A stretch of 64,000 nucleotides of DNA. Source: Vigna angularis (lineage: Eukaryota > Streptophyta > Magnoliopsida > Fabales > Fabaceae). Location of the stretch: assembly GCF_016808095.1 (NCBI RefSeq), contig NC_068975.1, forward strand, positions 34,080,001 through 34,144,000. The letters run 5' to 3'. The position numbers were made by a program, and so were the translations under genes. The notes under the pieces were generated by a model, which saw only the letters and a list, made by a program, of their open reading frames with translations, searched no databases and was not told where the DNA came from. Below are positions 53,172 through 64,000 of the stretch, piece after piece. Within the stretch, counting starts at the first letter, position 1. The number at the start of each line of letters is the position of its first letter.

Positions 53172-54575
53172 TGATAATGCTAATTTTTACCACTATCTAA
53201 GCATCAATTTAGTAGCAAAATCAACTCCTTTATAACTTATAACTTGTTAAATCCTCTTCTTTTGTCTTGTTTTCTAAATAATTGTATCTTTGGCTACTTT
53301 GATGTGCTTTCATCAATAATCCCTTATTTTGTAGCTAATAATGAGCTTGGAAGAGTCTCCAATAATGTCTAAAGCTGAACCAAGCATGAGAAGCAAGCAG
53401 ATCTGCAAAAAAAGTGAAAATGATGCAGTGCTGAAAAGTCAGGCCCAAGCCCCCCCTGGCTGAGGGGCGCCCAAGCGCGACTGCACCAGGGTCAGTTTCT
53501 GCACAGAAAAGTGACCAGGTGCCAGTTTTGTGTGCTGGTCGCGCCCGGGCGTGAAAAAGGGGCGCCCGGGCGCGACTTTTTGCGAGAAGCTTGCGCCCGG
53601 GCGTGAGAAATGGGGCGCCCAAGCGCGACTTTTTCCGAGAGGCTCGCGCCCGGGCGCGACTGAGAGGGCGCTCGGGCGCGACTTTTGCTGATGTGTCAGA
53701 TCTAGCTTATTTAACCCTAAAACGCGAAGGGGTTGGGATCTTTTGCTGCCCAAACACGATTTCTCTCAATTGGAGCTCTTGGAGGCGAGCTAGGAGCTGT
53801 GGAAACAGTCCTTCTTCAACCTTGGGTCTTCCTCCTTCTTCCATTTCCACCATTGTTGTAAGCTTGAGCTCTCCATTCATGGAGAGCTAGTTTCATTATT
53901 GTTGGGGGATTGATGTAGCCACTGAAATCTTATGTAAACCACTATGTTTTGAATGAATTTATGCCTCTTTCATTGATTGTTAGTGTTTAATTCCTTTTCT
54001 TAATGCTTGTTGTGAAATTGCTACCCATTACATGATTTTAGGGTTTGCTTGATATTGGAAAATGTTGGGTAAATCTGGACTTGGATTAAACACCTAAAGG
54101 AAATAGTATCTAGGAATAGAGCTAGGACCTTTGGTTGTCTTAAGATCTCAATTCTTAATGCAGAAATAATTGTTTAGTTTTCCAAGGAATTGGAGTCTAA
54201 TAAGGAAGTCTAGGCTCTCTCTACCAAGGGATTGGATTTGAGTAATTTAGTAGATTGACATTGGCATATTAATGAAGAGGAAGTGATTTTCTATACATAA
54301 GAGTGAAGTAGGTGAAATCATACCCCCAACAATACCATTCCAAATCATTTCTAATCTTTCCATTTCCAAGTGTTTGAGTATCTAAGATCACTTTTATTAA
54401 TTATGTTTCATGTTTACTTTATTTACACAAAAACACAAATTATGAAGCATTCTTTAGTCTAAGTTAGTTGGAAATTATACGATTGTTTGGTGACACGAGT
54501 CTCTTGGGAAACGATATCCGGTCTTACCGGTTTTATTACTTAGAACGATTTGGTACACTTGCCAAAAAGTTATCA
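53172..54575 (+). mobile_element. Solo LTR of an Athila/Tat-like element
   Basis: A 1404-bp unit starting TGATAATGC and ending GTTATCA with a perfect 5-bp TSD and no second LTR or internal domain, as left by LTR-LTR recombination. Its 3' end shares GGTCTTACC, TTTATTACTT, AACGATT and ACTTGCC, in order and spacing, with the sense-strand 3' end of the LTRs of the nested element at 8.7-14.8 kb, so the two belong to related families. A GC-palindrome cluster lies at about 53450-53685. Confidence 0.85.
53450..53685. repeat. GC-palindrome cluster (GCGCCCGGGCGC family)
   Basis: About seven full or partial copies of GCGCCCGGGCGCGACTTTTT in an otherwise AT-rich LTR. The core is a palindrome. The apparent long open frames across it are GC artefacts. 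Confidence 0.85.
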
Positions 54576-54580
54576 GTTAC

Positions 54581-55894
54581 CTAGCCAATTACCTTTGTCG
54601 ATCGGTCATAAGGTCGAGGTACTATTGGAGTTACTGAGGGTATACTGGCCAAGAATTTTTGCTTTATGAGCATCGGTTTGAGGCCTTAACGATAATGATG
54701 GTTTAACCCCACAGTAGGTAAGCAGATTGATTTCTTAGAATACAAACTGGTAGCAATTCTGGTAGAATTTTTTTAATTCATCTCTAGGTTCCGTGCAGCC
54801 AATGAAGAGTAAGTTGGGTATCCGGTTGAAGAATTATCCAGTTATCATTCTGAAGGAATGGCTCGACGAGTAAATCGATTCTGACGTTCGCATATTTGTA
54901 CAAACGTCTGCTTTGAATCAATTAGGGGTCAGAGATAAAAATTACCTTTAGTATAGATAAAGAAGAAAATCCTAGTAAACGATCTCTAAGAATCCTTCTT
55001 TTTCTACGCTAACCAAGAAATTCATTACCTAATCTAAACTTAAAATATTTGATACTATACTTCAAATTATATTTATTCAGTTTCTTGTTGTAAATCGTTT
55101 GGTTTTGTCTGATCATTTGTGGCCAAACATTCTCTCCCTTTGAGCGTTCGGTTATGAACGAACGTTCGTGTCTTTTGACTGCTCGGATTCATTCGTTCCT
55201 TATCGTTTGACCCTTTTCGTTCGTTCCTTATTGATTCGTTCCTTATCATTCGCTCTTTTCATTTCGTTCATTCTTTATCGTTCGTTCTCTATTTTTTTTA
55301 TTATTATTTATCTAGCGTTCGCCATTTTTGTCCTTCACTTGGATTAGCTATATAAATATTGTAACTGTCTTAGTTTTCAATAATAATTTTTCCTTGATAA
55401 TCATATTACTCGTTATGTGTTTTCTCTCCTCTATTTTTCTGATTTCTTCTGTTTCTCTGTGTCACACTCTAATCAAATAAGTGAGAAACTTCCATATTAA
55501 AATTTTTCCGCTTGAAAGACTTGTGACTCTTCCAAATAGTAATTTCTTCCGTTCGGTACGTATGTTACCGATCGGTTAACCCTTCAAAACCTTTATTTCC
55601 TTATTTAAATGTTATCAACCGTTTACTTACTTCAGAGTTCTTCTGTAGTTCACTCTCTTTCCATAACCATTCAGCCTTACCCAAATTTTTCCGTTCGGTA
55701 TAATTGGAACCAGTCAGCCTTGAATATTTACTAAGGACGTGTGCGGCTAGGTAGAGCAGTTTGCCTTAAAAGCTGTTTCTTAAATTCATTAGTATTACCA
55801 AATCTTAAATAGAATCTGGCGAGTTGAATATGAAGATATCATTGCCTCCTCAATTAGCGAATCATCATCTAGTTTTCACGCATCACCACTCTGG
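54581..55894 (+). other. Degenerate Gypsy internal sequence, CGTTCG-rich
   Basis: No intact pol motif. A tract at about 55141-55290 repeats TTCGTTCCTTATCG-like units. A TATA-like CTATATAAAT (about 55350) hints that another LTR fragment may be buried here; no ends were found. Confidence 0.45.
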
Positions 55895-56158
55895 ATGTAC
55901 ATAGTCAATCCTTCTCATATCTTGGAGCTGGAAGATGTTCAATTGCGCCACGACCGAACGCTAGGATTGCAACCTGTTCGCGTGGAAGACAACCGCACCA
56001 AGCTATACAAAGGAAAGGATGTTCGTCTAGTTAAAGTGGTGTGGGATGCGAAGACTGGCGATTCAACATGGGAAGTGGTGGATGCTATGAGAGATTTGTA
56101 TCCCCACTTAATTATGGGTAAGTTTCTAATTTTCGAGGACGAAAATTTTTGTAGTTAG
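55895..56158 (+). pseudogene. Gypsy pol C-terminal tail (chromodomain-like)
   Basis: 87-codon frame with VNPSHILELEDVQL, LQPVRVEDNRTKLYKGK, VRLVKVVWD and STWEVVDAMRDLYPHL. This is the ordered signature of the integrase C-terminus and chromodomain-like end in plant Ty3/Gypsy elements, here without the rest of integrase. It ends just before the 3' LTR, as expected. Confidence 0.75.
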
Positions 56159-56164
56159 GAAGAA

Positions 56165-58517
56165 TGTGAGACCCTAGAAAATCAGCACTGCAAATCCCTG
56201 TCACATCACCATTAATACACGCCACATCACTGCTCAGGGAAATTAAAAACCCACTTTGCACCGCATGCACGTCTGCCAGGTGTCATTCTAAAATTCTTAG
56301 AAAATCTGTGGTGGGAAACAGGTGTCAGTATGAGAGTGCATGTCCGTTTGACGTTGGGGAAGAAAAATTTATTTCTCTGAAAACACTTCTTCTCACTCTC
56401 TGCATTCACTTTCTTCCTCACGAAACTTTGGCCTTTCTTCTTCTCCACCTTCTCTCTAGAAACCTCTACCTTCTCTCTACTGAAACTTCTTCTTTCTCTT
56501 CTCCGTTCACGTTTCAGAAACCGTAGAACCATTCCTGGTGTCGTGAGCTTCGTTTTGAACCGATCACCTCAACGTTCTGATACTGGTAAGTCTCTCTTCT
56601 TCGTCGAACGTTTTTTGTCTCATGCAAAGCCAAATCCTGGTTGCATGAAGGGTTGAGTTCTTAGTATTTCTTGGTTTTTATGGTTAGATCGGGTTGGAAG
56701 AATTAAGTGATCCTATGTGAGTAGAGAACTGTTAGCGGACGAACCAAACACCTTGAGTTAGGACGTTCACTTCTGATCCAGGTAAGGGAATGTTTGTCGT
56801 GTACTGTATGAACATTATGTGTGTCGCATGAAGTATGAATTGTGTTATTTGATTGTTGGTATATGATCATAAGTATGAGGTGTATATTGGTTGAGTATGC
56901 ATGATCGAACGTTGTTGTACTACATGAACATGATATATGTTGGTTGAAATGTATGATATGGGTGATACATGTGAATATGAAATATGCATGCTTAGAAGTA
57001 GTGAACATAAGTGAAACTTGAATATCAACTTCCCTATGATAACGTATGTCCGACATTAAACGGTTCTCGACCGTTTGATGTTCCAGTAAACTTCTTTGAA
57101 TTGGAATACTTTCATTTGGGAAGGGTTCTGGTCGAGCATGAACTATGTAGGTCTTTTACTTAGAGCTCATAATGAGCAGTGTCGATCTTACACATAGTAA
57201 TCGTATTGGGCAGTGCTCGGTCTTACATCAAGCGCTCTTACTCTTTTCTGGAAAAGTCTTTGTTACTACAGATCATCCATCTGTGTCGACCTACCGTGTC
57301 GATCACCCTTATGACTACAAATCATTCATCTGTGTCGACCTATTGTGTCGATCACCCTTGTGACTACAGATCATTCATCTGTGTCGACCTATTGTGTCGA
57401 TCACCCTTGTGACTACAGATCATCCATCTGTGTCAACCGATAGTGTCGAGTACCCTTGATTTAATACATGTCGTCCATCTATTTGGAAATCGGTTCTATT
57501 CTGTTTTTGGAACGGAGTAAATTCTTCGGTCTTGTTCTCCACGGTTGTCCTCATTATAAAGGGGGCTGAACGTTTGTGATCTTATATACTTGGATTGAAA
57601 GATAAAAATGAAAATAAAAGTGAAAGATTATAAATGCCGAACATTATATGAGGTGAAACTATGGTTGTGGGATTTGGGCGAGCGTTCCGTGGAGGAACGA
57701 CTCTATGAATTGTATATGAGAAGTGTGTAGTATGACCATGGTAAAATCGCTGATGGCTGTTCATCCTGATATTCCGTGAGTGCTCGTCCTCATGTAGAGG
57801 GGAGTAGGTCATGCGTGGGAATGGCAGGAGACTCTAGTCCTATTGAGTACTTTGGACTGATAGGGTTAACCTCGGGTGGCAGTTGTCGAGTGTAATACAG
57901 TTACCACACCACCCGAGTGCACGAACGCCTGCGGTTACATGGATTCATACAGTCCGGACGGTCGTCATTTATATTGCTACTACATGATGATTATAAATTG
58001 AACTATGTGTTGTGTGGAATGAAATATTTGATATGTTTGATGTATTATGAAATGAATGATTTTACTTGAATTAAATTCAATAAGCTTACCCTGTGTTCTC
58101 TTCCTTGCGTTGTCGATCGTCTCTGTACGTCTGTCATGTCAATGCAATGATCATCCGTGTGGATGTGAGCAGATGGTGAGGTGTTGCTCGAGGAAACGCT
58201 GGAGGAAGAAAACTTGGAGGAAGCAAACCCTGTAGATGTTGAAGTGAAGGCCGAACAGTAGACGTTCGGTTATATGTTAGATTAGATATTTCATTGTACT
58301 AATTTTTGGATCGACCTTTATATTATTTGGTCGATCGGTTTATATCTGTGCTTTGTAACCATTGGTTGGGTACGTTTATGTCGAGCGTGTTTTTTTAATT
58401 AACCTCTCGTAAGGTCGTTCGACCTAAACCTTTGCTTACGGTATTTAAGACTGATTTGTTTATCATTAAATGTAATTAATTCTACTATATGGTGTTACTA
58501 TATTTTGGGATGTTACA
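56165..58517 (+). repeat. Gypsy 3' LTR
   Basis: 2353 bp. It lacks one 49-bp unit, a 21-bp segment and two T residues relative to the 5' LTR; about 12 point differences otherwise. It is followed by the TSD CAATA. Confidence 0.94.
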
Positions 58518-58522
58518 CAATA

Positions 58523-59679
58523 TCAAACATATTAAATTTTAAGTCTGTCAATTCAAAAAAATATGCAAATTATGGTAAAGTCATATAAAAAAAATACCAA
58601 ACATTCATCAAGTATCTATACAACGGCAAGGCTACCGTGGAGATTAAAAGAAAATACAGAACACGTCACGAAATTTTGATACTCATTTATTAACAAAAAC
58701 AGAACATAGTTTCGCACAGTACTTTCCAGAATCTTGGAAATAGAGGAATCGGATCTTACTTTCGCATGCACTGTAAGGAGAAATTATATAAATATTTGTA
58801 TATTGCCAATCAAAACGAATATACAACTGTAATCAAACAAAATTATAATAACATTTTTATTACTTTTAATGAAAAGGGGCAAAGAAAATAGGTTAAACTT
58901 TCATATAAAAATAAAATTATATATTAAATAATACTATATGTTGTATATAAAAATAACATTTTTAGTAACAACTAAAAAATATATTTTATGTTATAAAAAT
59001 TAACCTATTTTATTCAACATATAAGCAATTAAATAATGTTGTAAAAAGCTAAGAATCAAAAGTAATAGTCTTTAATTTTAGAGAGACGGAAACAAAGAAA
59101 ATTTCAAGAGAAAATAAAAATTTATTATTAGAGAAAAAATAAAAACATATTTAAGTCTCAATAAAAATCAGGAAAGATTAAATATTGATTAATTAATAAT
59201 GTAAAATCGAAAATAACTTGTTGGGCTTTAGTTTGGACATGGACAAGTATCCAAAGGCCCAACCAAGAAGAAGAGGGGTAAAATCGTAAACAATTATCTC
59301 ACTAGTTCTTTCTAGTGCAAAACGGGGCGCTTTTGATGTAGGAAGACCAAAATGAAGTGGGGAATTGACTAGTGCGGCGCGCTCCTATTACCACCGTAGA
59401 CGTGGCGGCGGCGGAAACACCGCGAGACGGCGATCTCATGAGGTTTGTCTTTTTTCCCACACTGTTCCGTATTCAATTAGGGTATTCTTGTGATAGTCAA
59501 TTTGGGGTTATTTTGATTCACTCCGTTGTTTCTAGCAACATCTCATCGTATGTTCATTACTTTTCTTTATTTTGTTTCATACCATAGTTGTTTTTAGCAA
59601 TCAAATCACATACCATATCGATTTTTGTTTAATAGATAAATGTTGGTTGAAAGAGGAAGAAAAAGAGTTGTATTGTAGA
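58523..59679 (+). promoter_or_regulatory. LST8 upstream region and 5' UTR with probable intron
   Basis: AT-rich up to about 59220. AAGGCCCAAC (about 59256) contains a GGCCCA site II motif. A GC-rich segment up to about 59441, ending ctcatgag|gtttgtct, looks like a non-coding first exon. An acceptor tttaatag at about 59634 would join it to the ATG exon. The TSS is not identifiable by eye. Confidence 0.5.
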
Positions 59680-62600
59680 ATGAGCCAACCAACCGTAATA
59701 CTTGCAACTGCGAGCTATGATCACACCATTCGTTTTTGGGAGGCCAAGAGTGGCCGCTGCTACCGCACCATTCAATATCCTGATTCGGTTTGCCTTCATT
59801 ATTCTCCTTCATTTTTGTCATTTTGTTAGTGGTACTTCAATCATTTGTAGGTTTATCAGATCAAATCTCATAACTAGTATTTTTCAAAACACTTTATGAT
59901 GATGAGACACATTATTTCTAAACATTTCTATGAAATTTGAGACCGAGTTAAACTTGCGTAAACTTTTTGTTGTTCCCTCTTTAAGTCAATATTCTGCTGT
60001 TGAATGTACTGTGCCTCTTATGCGTTAGTGTTAATTATGGCGTGATTAAAAGTTTACTGTTTCAGTGCTACTCTGTATACCTAATGTTCGATGGTTGTTC
60101 TTACGTATTTCTAATTTATCAAGAAGGATGTCCTTTCTTTTTTGGAATGCTTAAGTTCATAACTCGTCAACATATTTTGCTATATCTTATTTGTACAGCA
60201 AGTAAATCGGCTGGAGATAACTCCAGATAAACGCTACTTGGCTGCAGCTGGAAATCCTCACATACGATTGTTTGATGTTAACTCAAATAGTCCCCAACCG
60301 GTTTGTCTTTTTCAGCATATACACTTACTTTCAGGCTAATCATTTCTTTTCTGGATTCAAACAACTTATGTTCCTGATTTTGTTGCAGGTAATGAGTTAT
60401 GATTCACATACGAATAACGTTATGGCAGTTGGGTTTCAATGTGATGGTAATTGGATGTATTCTGGTTCAGAGGATGGTACAGTTAAGATCTGGGATTTGA
60501 GGTGAAGTATATATACAACATGTAATATAATATGTTTGTAATACGACTTGTGTCCTTAAATTATTTCTTTACAATCATTTCTTATATAACAAATATGCAG
60601 GGCGCCAGGTTGTCAAAGGGAATATGAAAGTCGTGCAGCTGTAAACACTGTTGTGCTGCACCCAAATCAGGTTAGGTTTCACCATTGTTTGGTGGCTATA
60701 CAATTTATCTCTGACTTACAGGTTACATTGATCGTTGACAGAATATAGTGTGTTAGAAGATGTAACAAATAATAATGAAAATAACTAATGCATTAATCAG
60801 ATTAGTTACTTGGACAGAATTGATGTTACAGCATCCCTGCTTTAGATTTTTCATATTTTATTTTACATCATTTAAGGTTCATATAACCATTAGTTTAGTA
60901 ATAGAGGTTTAGATCTGGATTCTGACAGACTTTCAATAGTAAGTGCTTGTCTATGTTTCATTGCATTTCAGTTGAAAAATGGGGTCATTGATACTGTTTC
61001 TTCAATGATAATTTTGCTATACCCAGATACATCAGACTGTGGTTCTGTTGGGTTCTTCTTTTTGTGGTTGGTTCTAATTGATCTGTTTTGTTTTCTTTGT
61101 GATCTAACAGACGGAACTAATATCTGGTGACCAAAATGGCAATATCCGAGTGTGGGATTTGACTGCAAATTCATGCAGCTGTGAATTGGTACGAGTTATG
61201 ATGTTTTCTGTTGTATATGGATATCATTGTAGAACAAGATGCAAAATATTCTATTTCCAAGAAAAACAGTATTTACAAGGAATGAACTGTATAAAAATTT
61301 TAAACGCTGTAACTCTCCATACGCCTTGCAAAAACACTCCATGCTTCACCCAAGGATTTTTTTCTGAACTAATTAAATGGTCTATAGATTTTGTAATATT
61401 TTTTCCTTTTTGAGAAATGTCATTCCCCAACTCCTTATGAGTATATATTCCTAATTCCTAAATGTCCTTTTGGAGAATTGTCAATCGCTTTTTGATAAAT
61501 ACTATGGATGAAACACTATTTTCAACATGTGGAAGAAATGTAGGTGCCAGAGGTGGATACAGCTGTACGGTCTTTAACGGTAATGTGGGATGGGAGCTTG
61601 GTAGTTGCAGCAAATAATCATGGGACATGTTATGTGTGGCGCTTGTTGCGAGGAACTCAGGTTGTGCCTTCACAAAAATATCAGAATGATATTGCCATGC
61701 TATCAAACTTTACTTGTTTGACCCAGTAGAGTATGTTGATTGCAGACAATGACAAACTTTGAGCCTCTTCACAAGCTACAAGCACACACGGGATACATCC
61801 TCAAATGTCTTTTATCACCCGAATTCTGTGAACCCCACAGGTTATAAATGTTATGCTTATATTTTACATATTTTTATTCCTCGACATCTTATTAATGTCA
61901 GCAATTGAATTGTAAAGTATTTGCAAAATGGATCAAATGTTAATGTTCTGTTTAGATAAAATGAAATATTGGCTCTCTTTTTTATGAAAATTAAGTAATG
62001 AAGTTGAGCGTAAGCTCTTTCAACATACATGTGTGCAACATGTTCACCTGCATGCTTTGTTGATGAGTATAATTTATAGGCTTTGGGAGACTGTTACCCT
62101 TTTAATTAAAGCTCTCGTCGGTGTTTTTGTTCTATAGCTAAGAAAGTACGGTGAAGCTACCTTTTGTTCTAAATCATATTCATGGTCCACTGTGTTGAAG
62201 GTGTGCTTCTCTGCACGTGCTTATTCAATATGCAAGTGGTCTAAGAATATTTAAATCTCTATACTTGTTTAAACTGGAAATGTGCAAGTTTAAATTGGAA
62301 GCACTTAACATTTAATACCGCACCTTGCTGGTGTCCCAAAACTGTCGACTGGATGGTTGCCTCTAGGTATAAGCATTTCTCTATATTTATATATCTAACC
62401 TTGACTGGATGAGGGTCCAGTTCAGCGTTCCATCCCAGTACTGATAATTTCTCTGTCAATAAGTATTGATGTATCTCATAGCTTCTGTAGGATTTTAATA
62501 TTTCTTTTATGGTGTTATTATTTTAGGTACTTGGCAACTGCATCTTCTGATCATACTGTCAAAATATGGAATGTTGATGGTTTTACACTAGAAAAAACTC

Positions 62601-63411
62601 TTATAGGTAATTTATGAAGTCTTGTGATAATCAAGTGCTTTCTCACTTTTCCCAAAACTTCGTTGTCATTAAGTGAGGCTGTCTGACCAGGTCATCAACG
62701 CTGGGTGTGGGACTGTGTCTTCTCTGTTGATGGTGCCTATCTTATTACAGGTACTGAGTAATTTTTCAATAATTTTCCACTTTTGTTATTAGCATTCAGC
62801 AACCAGATGTGTGTGAAATGGAGTTTAACTTAGAAGAGGTGTTATATGATATTTTCTACAGTTATTCCATGATATTTTTTTCACATCACATCTTTACACT
62901 ATGATTCCATGATCTGTAATAATTTGATAATAACTAGTGTGTTAATTGTGCTCTCTCAGAACATCTTTTTATGCGAAAGAGGGTAAAAAGGAAAAGGAAG
63001 CATTTAGTAGAAATTGTTGGTCTTGAAACATTTCTGTCAGCTATACATTTGAGTGGCCTGTCCACGTCGTTTCTTGTTTTAACTGCGTAGTGATTGTTTA
63101 GTGACCTGTTTTTGAAAATTGCAAATGATAACGTTTCCCCCACACCTGCAAAATAGAGTCCTTTCGTTATCGATTATTGTGCTTGATAGCCAAATTAAAC
63201 ATATCTGATCTTAGAATTTATTAATGATCGAATATATATTACAATATAGTTCCATCTATTTAAGCCCAGTATTTTCGTTGCAGCTTCATCTGATGCAACT
63301 GCTAGACTCTGGTCTATGTCAACTGGTGAAGATATTAAAGTTTACCAAGGACATCATAAAGCTACAATTTGTTGCGCTCTACACGATGGGGCTGAACCCG
63401 CAACATCATGA
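59680..63411 (+). CDS. LST8: Target of rapamycin complex subunit LST8
   Basis: Ten coding exons: 59680-59787, 60199-60300, 60389-60501, 60601-60670, 61111-61188, 61544-61660, 61746-61840, 62527-62606, 62691-62750, 63284-63411. All junctions are GT/AG and in phase, giving 316 residues, the usual LST8 length. Seven WD40 repeats form a propeller: [96 protein letters not shown] and [18 protein letters not shown]8 binds the TOR kinase domain and stabilises TOR complex 1, which couples growth to nutrients in the cytosol. The start is [16 protein letters not shown], which matches the family. Codon use and intron lengths look ordinary; nothing appears broken. Confidence 0.96.
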
Positions 63412-64000
63412 GATAATGATCATGAAGTTATTTTCTCCTCAGATACATTTTGTTTTGTATATAATAATCTGTCTCTTTGGTTGTGAAGTTTACTTTAGTT
63501 CTTTGAACTGTAAATCCTCGGTGAGGGATAAAAGAAAATGTTGGAATAATCTTAATTGTAACATGAGAGTATTTCTAATATTCTTTATCAGAGATTTCTC
63601 AATCAGAGTGATCTTATCAAACTAATTGCGCATCATTTTTCATGTAGATCAACTTCAATGATCACAATTGTATTAAAATAATCGTGAATAGATGTCACTA
63701 CTCAGCTGGTTAAAGTTGCATATTAAGAGCATAGAATGATAAATTTCAATTTTTTCCCTCTAATTTAAGTAAGCTGTTTATTAAAAAAGAAACATCTCTG
63801 AAGAGGATAGATTATAACTGGGAAAAATTGACTTTGCGAATTTTTAATTTTGTTACATCTCATGTTATAAATTTTCAGTTGCTTTAAAATGTAAGCGTTT
63901 GCTTTATTTATCCAAAAAAAATTAAAATCTCTTTCTGCTATTTTGTCCAAACAAAAAATAATTTTCATTAAACGGCTTGTAACAAAAATTGATTATACAT
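63412..64000 (+). other. LST8 3' UTR and downstream flank
   Basis: The first 200-300 bp are probably 3' UTR. No further gene is visible before the window ends. Confidence 0.5.

Larger units (their letters stand above)
48851..58517 (+). mobile_element. Ty3/Gypsy LTR retrotransposon, internally deleted
   Basis: 9667-bp element with long LTRs (48851-51275, 2425 bp; 56165-58517, 2353 bp), TG...CA ends, TSD CAATA and an initiator-Met primer-binding site 4 nt after the 5' LTR. I count about 12 substitutions plus indels of 49, 21 and 2 bp between the LTRs. The internal region retains a shortened gag with two CCHC knuckles and the very end of pol, a chromodomain-like tail; protease, RT, RNase H and the integrase core are gone. 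A solo LTR of another family lies inside. The knuckles and tail suggest a chromovirus lineage. Confidence 0.94.

Noticed and set aside
53335..53890. Long overlapping Pro/Gly/Arg-rich frames on both strands
   Set aside because: They follow from the GC-palindrome cluster in the solo LTR; no domain and no coding context.
63690..63725. CTCAGCTGGTTAAAG, resembling a tRNA D-arm or SINE start
   Set aside because: No T-arm, acceptor stem or B box follows at tRNA spacing, and no TSD was found.

Overview
The window looks like nuclear DNA of a papilionoid legume, most like the Phaseolus/Vigna group. The reasons are AT-rich intergenic DNA, legume-type LTR retrotransposons, long (TA)n microsatellites and intron-containing plant genes. 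This assignment is inference; nothing in the window fixes the species. Gene density is low: five recognisable protein genes and one microRNA gene lie among at least four LTR elements, a foldback element and decayed repeats.

Layout. 1-7.9 kb: AT-rich DNA with decayed repeats and a MIR399 hairpin on the minus strand (5414-5525), with two PHR1-type sites upstream. 7.9-19.5 kb: a Ty1/Copia element (511-bp LTRs, TSD TATTG) whose gag is split by a 6053-bp non-autonomous Athila/Tat-like element on the minus strand (1317-bp LTRs, TSD GTATA). The inserted element carries an unusual array of five covarying stem-loops. 19.5-25.5 kb: intergenic DNA with a 369-bp foldback element and LTR-like debris. 25.6-26.3 kb: a DUF1685 gene. 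28.6-30.6 kb (minus): a mitochondrial-type PPR gene broken by a 2-nt frameshift. 34.8-35.8 kb: a single-exon AP2/ERF transcription factor. 35.9-40.8 kb: a very young, apparently intact Copia element (identical 206-bp LTRs, TSD TTTTG, 1453-codon gag-pol) inserted 104 bp after the ERF stop codon. 46.0-48.25 kb: a six-exon WAT1/MtN21-type EamA transporter. 48.85-58.52 kb: a Ty3/Gypsy element with 2.4-kb LTRs (TSD CAATA), its coding region mostly lost and hosting a 1404-bp solo LTR (TSD GTTAC). 59.4-63.5 kb: LST8, the WD40 subunit of the TOR complex, in ten coding exons.

The host genes are not an operon or evident cluster. They belong to separate processes: phosphate-starvation signalling (miR399), TOR signalling (LST8), organelle RNA metabolism (PPR), transcription (ERF) and membrane transport (WAT1). 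The strongest unexplained signals are the stem-loop array in the non-autonomous element, GC-palindrome clusters in two related LTRs, a 13-nt self-complementary segment at the Copia primer-binding position, and the young Copia next to the ERF gene. All comparisons were made by eye, without alignment or folding software.
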